NCBI GenBank assembly: GCA_029782355.1
Contig: JAKOUY010000002.1
Location: 1 to 64,000, forward strand
Reading direction: 5' to 3'
Origin: Actinomycetes bacterium
GTDB lineage: Bacteria > Actinomycetota > Acidimicrobiia > Acidimicrobiales > Ilumatobacteraceae
DNA length: 64,000 bases
Each line of letters opens with the position of its first letter. Positions within the stretch are counted from its first letter, which is position 1. The notes beneath the pieces are model-generated. The model was not told the DNA's origin. It ran no database searches and saw only the letters and a list, made by a program, of their open reading frames with translations. The translations under genes and the position numbers were made by a program. Below are positions 59,899 to 64,000 of the stretch, in pieces.

Positions 59899-62063
59899 AC
59901 GATCCGCACAGCCGGCCACCGGCGATCGGGCCCGACCGCGCGAACCGGCCCACCCGACCCGCCCTGTCCAACGGTCCGATCCGCCGGCCACGTGGCCACT
60001 GGTGGCTCACGGCTGCCATCGGCCTGGCCACCGTGCTGGCCCTGCTCGCCCACGGCTACGTCGACCAGCGCGTCGGCCGGCCGAGCACGACCTCGTCGAA
60101 CCGCTCGCCGAACGCCGGTCTGCGGACCTCCGGCGCGCTGCTCGACCTGCGCGGCCCGTCGCCGGTCTCCAACGTCACGACAGCGGGCACGCTGGCGTTG
60201 ACCTTCGACGACGGGCCCGACCCGGTGTGGACCCCGCAGATCCTCGACGTCCTGGCCCGCCACCAGGTGCGGGCGACGTTCTTCGTCGTCGGCTCCAAGG
60301 TGCTGGCCAACCCGGACGTGACCCGGGCCATCGTCGCCCACGGTCACCAGCTCGGCGTGCACACGCTGTCCCACGACGACCTCGCCTCCCTCCCCGGCTG
60401 GCAGCGCAACCTGCAGCTGTCGCTGACCGAGGCGGCGATCGCCGCGGTCACCGGGCTACGCCCGCTGGTGCTGCGCCCGCCGTACTCCTCGACCGCCGCG
60501 GCGGTCACCGTCGACGACTACCGGGCCGACCAGGCGGCCGCTCGCCTCGGGTACCTGATCGCCCTCAGCGACGTCGACAGCGAGGACTGGCGTCGCCCCG
60601 GCGTCGCCCGCATCGTGGCCAACGCCACACCCGCCAACGGTGCCGGTGGCATCGTGCTGTTCCACGACGGCGGCGGTGATCGGGCCCAGACCGTGGCCGC
60701 GCTGGATCAGTACCTCACGGCGATGACGGCACACGGCTACCGGTTCACCACCGTCGCCGAGCTGGGCGGGCTGAGCGTCGCCGCCACCCAGCCGGCGGCC
60801 GAACGAATGCTCCGCTGGCAGGGCCGGGCACTGCTGGCAACCGTCGCCGTCGGGTCGACGCTGGCGCGGGTCGGCTCGGTGCTCCTGCCGCTGCTCGGCG
60901 CGCTGACGCTGGCGCGCACCCTGCTGCTGGTGCTGTTCGCCTGGCGGCACCGCCGGCGCCCGGAGCGCCAGCGCGACGATCCCTCGTTCCGCCCCAGCGT
61001 GACCATCGTGGTCCCGGCGTACAACGAAGCCGCCGGCATCGGCCGCGCCGTCACCTCCCTGGCCGGCTGCCAGTACCCCGGGCTGCGCGTCGTGGTGGTC
61101 GACGACGGCTCCACCGACGACACCGCGGCGATCGTCGAATCGCTCGGCCTGGCCAACGTGACCCTGATCCGCCAGGCCAACCGCGGCAAACCGGCGGCGC
61201 TGAACACCGGCATCGCCCACGCCACCAGCGAACTCGTCGTCACCGTCGACGGCGACACGGTCTTCGATCCGGACACGGTCCGCTGGTTGGTGCAGCCCTT
61301 CGCCGACCCGAACGTCGGGGCAGTGTCCGGGAACACCAAGGTGGCCAACCGTCGCGGCCTGATCGGGCGCTGGCAGCACATCGAGTACGTGATGGGCTTC
61401 AACCTCGACCGGCGGATGTACGAGCTGGCCCGGTGCACGCCCACCGTGCCCGGCGCCATCGGCGCGTTCCGCCGCCAGGCCCTGACCGAGGTCGGCGGGG
61501 TCAGCGGCGACACCCTGGCCGAGGACACCGACCTGACCATGGCCATCGCCCGCGCCGGGTGGCACGTGGTCTACGAGGAGCGGGCCACGGCGTGGACCGA
61601 GGCCCCGTCGACGTTGCGCCAGCTGTGGCAGCAGCGCTACCGGTGGTCGTACGGGACGATGCAGTCGATGTGGAAGCACCGCGGCGCGCTGCGACCGTCG
61701 ACGCGCTCACCGATCGGGACCAGGGCCCTGCCCTACCTGACGCTGTTCCAGGTGGTCCTCCCGCTGCTGGCCCCGCTCATCGACCTGTTCGCCCTCTACG
61801 GCCTGCTGTTCCTCGACCGCGGCCCGGTGCTGGCCTTCTGGCTCGGGTTCCTGGTGGTGCAACTCGCCGTCTCGATCTACGCCTTCCGCCTCGACGGCGA
61901 ACGCCTCGGCCCGCTGTGGGCCCTGCCCCTGCAGCAGTTCGTCTACCGCCAGCTGATGTACCTGGTGGTCGTCCAATCGGTGGTCACCGCGCTGACCGGA
62001 GCCCGCCTGCCGTGGCACAAGCTGGAGCGCAGCGGCGACTTCTCGTCCGTCGGCGGCACCTGA
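59895..62063 (+). CDS. Polysaccharide deacetylase-glycosyltransferase family 2 fusion
   Basis: The 722-residue protein has an N-terminal membrane helix (35-55), then a NodB-type deacetylase (LTFDDGPDPVW, LGVHTLSHDDL with HX3H, LRPPYSS) at about 95-300. A membrane segment follows, then a GT2 processive synthase domain (VVVDDGSTDDT, VDGDTVFDPD, LAEDTDLTM, QQRYRWSYG) and four or so C-terminal helices. This order resembles a one-chain version of PgaB/IcaB plus PgaC/IcaA, so it may make and deacetylate a beta-linked N-acetylhexosamine polymer at the cell surface. It is translationally coupled to the small membrane protein. Confidence 0.9.
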   Translation: MNDPHSRPPAIGPDRANRPTRPALSNGPIRRPRGHWWLTAAIGLATVLALLAHGYVDQRVGRPSTTSSNRSPNAGLRTSGALLDLRGPSPVSNVTTAGTLALTFDDGPDPVWTPQILDVLARHQVRATFFVVGSKVLANPDVTRAIVAHGHQLGVHTLSHDDLASLPGWQRNLQLSLTEAAIAAVTGLRPLVLRPPYSSTAAAVTVDDYRADQAAARLGYLIALSDVDSEDWRRPGVARIVANATPANGAGGIVLFHDGGGDRAQTVAALDQYLTAMTAHGYRFTTVAELGGLSVAATQPAAERMLRWQGRALLATVAVGSTLARVGSVLLPLLGALTLARTLLLVLFAWRHRRRPERQRDDPSFRPSVTIVVPAYNEAAGIGRAVTSLAGCQYPGLRVVVVDDGSTDDTAAIVESLGLANVTLIRQANRGKPAALNTGIAHATSELVVTVDGDTVFDPDTVRWLVQPFADPNVGAVSGNTKVANRRGLIGRWQHIEYVMGFNLDRRMYELARCTPTVPGAIGAFRRQALTEVGGVSGDTLAEDTDLTMAIARAGWHVVYEERATAWTEAPSTLRQLWQQRYRWSYGTMQSMWKHRGALRPSTRSPIGTRALPYLTLFQVVLPLLAPLIDLFALYGLLFLDRGPVLAFWLGFLVVQLAVSIYAFRLDGERLGPLWALPLQQFVYRQLMYLVVVQSVVTALTGARLPWHKLERSGDFSSVGGT

Positions 62064-62094
62064 GGACCACGACCCACCCGCACGCGGGCCACGC

Positions 62095-62829
62095 TCAGCC
62101 GACGATCGCGTCGATCTCCCCGGGGACGATGCCGAGCCACTGCTGGGCCTCGTCGAGCGACATCGAGTGGCCGCCCGGCGCCGGCTTGACGGCCGATTCG
62201 ACCAGCACCGCGGCCGGCCCGTAGGCGGCAGCGTCGAACACCTCGACCCCGAGGGCCCGGCAGTACCGCTCGAGCATGTCCGAGGTGAACCGCTCGCGCA
62301 CCCGCCGAGCGGTGTAGGCCGCCGGCTCCTCGAAGCCCTGCTCGGTGCCGCTCTCCCCGAACTCCCACTTCGAGCCGGTGTAGGCCACGTACACGGTCCG
62401 GACGTAGTTGAGGAAGTCGGTGCGCAGCGGCCCGAACAGGTTGAACTGCACCGATCCGTGGCGCATCGGCCGGCCGCCCCGCCCGGCAATGTGCGGCGTG
62501 CAGGTGATGTCCAGCCCGGAGCACCCGAGCGCCTGGCTGAGATGGCCGATGGCGGTCTCGGCGTCGGTGCCGCGGATCCCGCAGTCGAAGTACGCCGTCC
62601 ACCGGCCCGACGTCGCCACCAACAGCTCTCGCGGGCGGACGCCGCCCACCAGCGGCGGGAGGCGAGCCAGCAGGTGGGCCAGGTCGCCCTCCATCGGGTG
62701 GCGGGCGATCGTGCCGTACAGGTCCCGGCGCCACGCGGCGAGGCCGTCGGCGGCGACGGCGAGGGGCACCTCGAGGAACCCGATCGTGCTGGTCGTCGGG
62801 GCGAACCGTTCGCTGAGCAGTGAGCGCAT
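62095..62829 (-). CDS. Probable immunity protein of the RHS toxin
   Basis: The 244-residue protein has no signal peptide or membrane helix. It contains PPLVGGVRPRELLVATSG, YFDCGIRGTDAETAI and GSVQFNLFGPLRTDFLNYVRTVYVAYTG. I do not recognise the family. Its position is what suggests the role: it starts 9 bp after the stop of the RHS toxin gene on the same strand, the standard place for a cognate immunity gene. It may be one of the larger Imm families that bind nuclease toxins. The region 62064-62094 that follows is a short convergent gap. Confidence 0.6.
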   Translation of the reverse strand: MRSLLSERFAPTTSTIGFLEVPLAVAADGLAAWRRDLYGTIARHPMEGDLAHLLARLPPLVGGVRPRELLVATSGRWTAYFDCGIRGTDAETAIGHLSQALGCSGLDITCTPHIAGRGGRPMRHGSVQFNLFGPLRTDFLNYVRTVYVAYTGSKWEFGESGTEQGFEEPAAYTARRVRERFTSDMLERYCRALGVEVFDAAAYGPAAVLVESAVKPAPGGHSMSLDEAQQWLGIVPGEIDAIVG

Positions 62830-62838
62830 TCGCCGTTC

Positions 62839-64000
62839 CTAGTTGACGGTGTGCAAGCGGACGTAACCATCCGGGTCGTTGTTCATCAGCCGGGTCTTGT
62901 GGCCGGGACCGCGTGTCGACGAGGTGGTATCCCACTCCTCGTAGACCCGCACGTTGCCCTTGGTCGTGTACTGCAGGTCCGGGCGGTTGACGCCGACCCG
63001 TTCGCCGTTGATGTTGACCTGCTGCTGGTTGACGCGGAAGTCCCGGGCACCCTGGGCGCGCAGCTCGATGATCCGGTCCTGCATCGCCTGGTTCTGGGTC
63101 GGGCTGTTGCTGATCGGGCGACGGAGGCGCAACGGATCGGGCGCCTCGGGGTTGACGTTGACGTCACGCGGCACCCGGCCGAGGGCGTAGCGGGCGCGGG
63201 TGAACGCCTCGCCGCCGAGGTGGGCGGCCCCGCCGATGGCCGTGCTGACGGCGAGCTCGCCGAGGTCGACATGGCCGGTGGTGACGTACTGGAAGCCGGC
63301 GTCGGTGCTTCCCGCGGCCAGGGCCGACACCCCGGTGCGGGTGGCCAGGTTCGAGGCCACCCCGATCGCCTTGGCGCCGGTGGCGAAGGCTGCGCCGGCA
63401 CCCGCTCCGACCCCGCCGAGGACGCCCCCGATGGCCACCCCGCGCGGCGAGAACGTCCCGGTGGCCAGGCCGATCCCGGCCGACGAACCGGCACCGATGA
63501 GGATGCCCATGCCGATCCCGGCGCCGACCGGCCCGGTGGCCACGACCAGGGCGACCCCGACGGCGACCACGCCGACCATCGCCAGGGTGCCCCACGGATC
63601 CTCCTTGATGGACTCCCAGGCCTTCTCGAAGGTGCCCATCTCGTTCTGGCGGTTCCACGCCTGGTACTCGGCGTCGCTGAGCGGGCGCAGCCCGGTGGGG
63701 TCGAGGTAGTCGACCGGGTCGAGCCAGGCGAAGGTGTACGCCGAGGCGGCGCCGGCGGTGCCGGCCACGGTGGGCAGCGGGTCGGGCGAGAGCCACTGGG
63801 TGCTGGCGGCGTCGTAGGCCCGGGCGGGGAACAGGCCGAGCTCACCGGCGAACAGCCCACCCCGCCACGGTGACAGCTCGGCGGTGGGCGGGTCGAGCGG
63901 CCGACCCCACGGATCGCGCCGGGCGCGGTGCTCGGTGCGGCCGTGCGCGCCGACGCGCCACACCTCCCCGAGCGCGTCACGGTGGATCTCGACCGGCTCG
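62839..64000 (-). CDS. RHS-repeat polymorphic toxin, C-terminal part (gene continues past window)
   Basis: The 386 visible residues begin in an RHS repeat (EIHRDALGEVWRV), pass the core end with ARAYDAASTQWLSPDPL and LDPVDYLDPTGLRPLSDAEY, then a glycine/alanine-rich hydrophobic pretoxin region. They end in a polar domain with NGERVGVNRPDLQYT and RVYEEWDTTSSTRGPGHKTRL. The last domain looks like a restriction-endonuclease-fold toxin (acidic residues in PDLQ and EEWD, then K), which is my inference. The N-terminal shell and the export signal lie outside the window. The immunity gene follows directly. Confidence 0.85.
   Translation of the reverse strand, partial: EPVEIHRDALGEVWRVGAHGRTEHRARRDPWGRPLDPPTAELSPWRGGLFAGELGLFPARAYDAASTQWLSPDPLPTVAGTAGAASAYTFAWLDPVDYLDPTGLRPLSDAEYQAWNRQNEMGTFEKAWESIKEDPWGTLAMVGVVAVGVALVVATGPVGAGIGMGILIGAGSSAGIGLATGTFSPRGVAIGGVLGGVGAGAGAAFATGAKAIGVASNLATRTGVSALAAGSTDAGFQYVTTGHVDLGELAVSTAIGGAAHLGGEAFTRARYALGRVPRDVNVNPEAPDPLRLRRPISNSPTQNQAMQDRIIELRAQGARDFRVNQQQVNINGERVGVNRPDLQYTTKGNVRVYEEWDTTSSTRGPGHKTRLMNNDPDGYVRLHTVN

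Overview
The window is 64 kb of very GC-rich DNA from an actinobacterium. The clearest evidence is gene order shared with mycobacteria, as I recall it: crgA / pabA-trpG / pknB-pbpA-rodA-pstP-fhaB-fhaA / tRNA-Leu (like Rv0011c-Rv0020c-leuT), tilS next to a DUF2342 metalloprotease, an epimerase-acyltransferase pair (like Rv0501-Rv0502), a paired ArsA-type ATPase operon (like Rv3679-Rv3680), and a SigR/RsrA-type thiol-stress sigma/anti-sigma pair. Only one Ser/Thr kinase is present in the wall cluster, and FhaA is short. This suggests a lineage away from Mycobacterium; the class Acidimicrobiia is my guess, not something shown by the sequence.

Layout. 1-1.2 kb: right end of an IS256-type insertion sequence lying inside a serine recombinase, whose C-terminal fragment runs up to tRNA-Pro. 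1.3-8.6 kb: receiver protein and two ArsA-type ATPases, NfeD membrane protease, selB-selA, dut. 8.7-13.3 kb: hydrolase/acyltransferase/epimerase operon, a SIMPL protein, a DUF2510 scramblase-like protein and a phosphatase-fold protein that has lost its catalytic cysteine. 13.4-17.3 kb: tilS, DUF2342 protease, a 46-residue membrane protein, rsrA-sigR and a BI-1 family protein, all on the minus strand. 17.4-21.6 kb: a membrane-anchored Hsp70-like sensor protein, a primary-type sigma factor and a xi-class GST. 21.6-25.5 kb: a lipoprotein and two overlapping dynamin-like GTPases.

25.6-38.4 kb is a probable catabolic region: TetR and acyl-CoA dehydrogenase facing a hydrolase-dioxygenase-like-permease-aminotransferase-FAD reductase series across a compact palindromic divergent promoter, then a second aminotransferase with MarR, an acyl-CoA ligase and a thiolase. 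38.4-47.9 kb is the cell-wall/division signalling cluster with a pair of inverted DnaA boxes beside crgA and a repeat-rich gene-free stretch before tRNA-Leu. 48-51.5 kb: a less GC-rich HIRAN-domain gene, a methyltransferase-cupin pair and an ADP-ribosylglycohydrolase. 51.6-55.3 kb: phosphoketolase and acetate kinase, a two-enzyme route from xylulose-5-P or fructose-6-P to acetate and ATP. 55.3-59.3 kb: epoxide hydrolase, a molybdopterin oxidoreductase preceded by phased repeats, and an HxlR regulator. 59.4-62.1 kb: a small repeat-tailed membrane protein and a polysaccharide deacetylase-glycosyltransferase fusion. 62.1-64 kb: the C-terminal end of an RHS polymorphic toxin with its probable immunity gene.

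Most operons are very tight: stop and start codons commonly overlap as ATGA, GTGA or TGATG, and GTG starts are frequent. All functional calls rest on reading the translated sequence and remembered family motifs; no database search was run.
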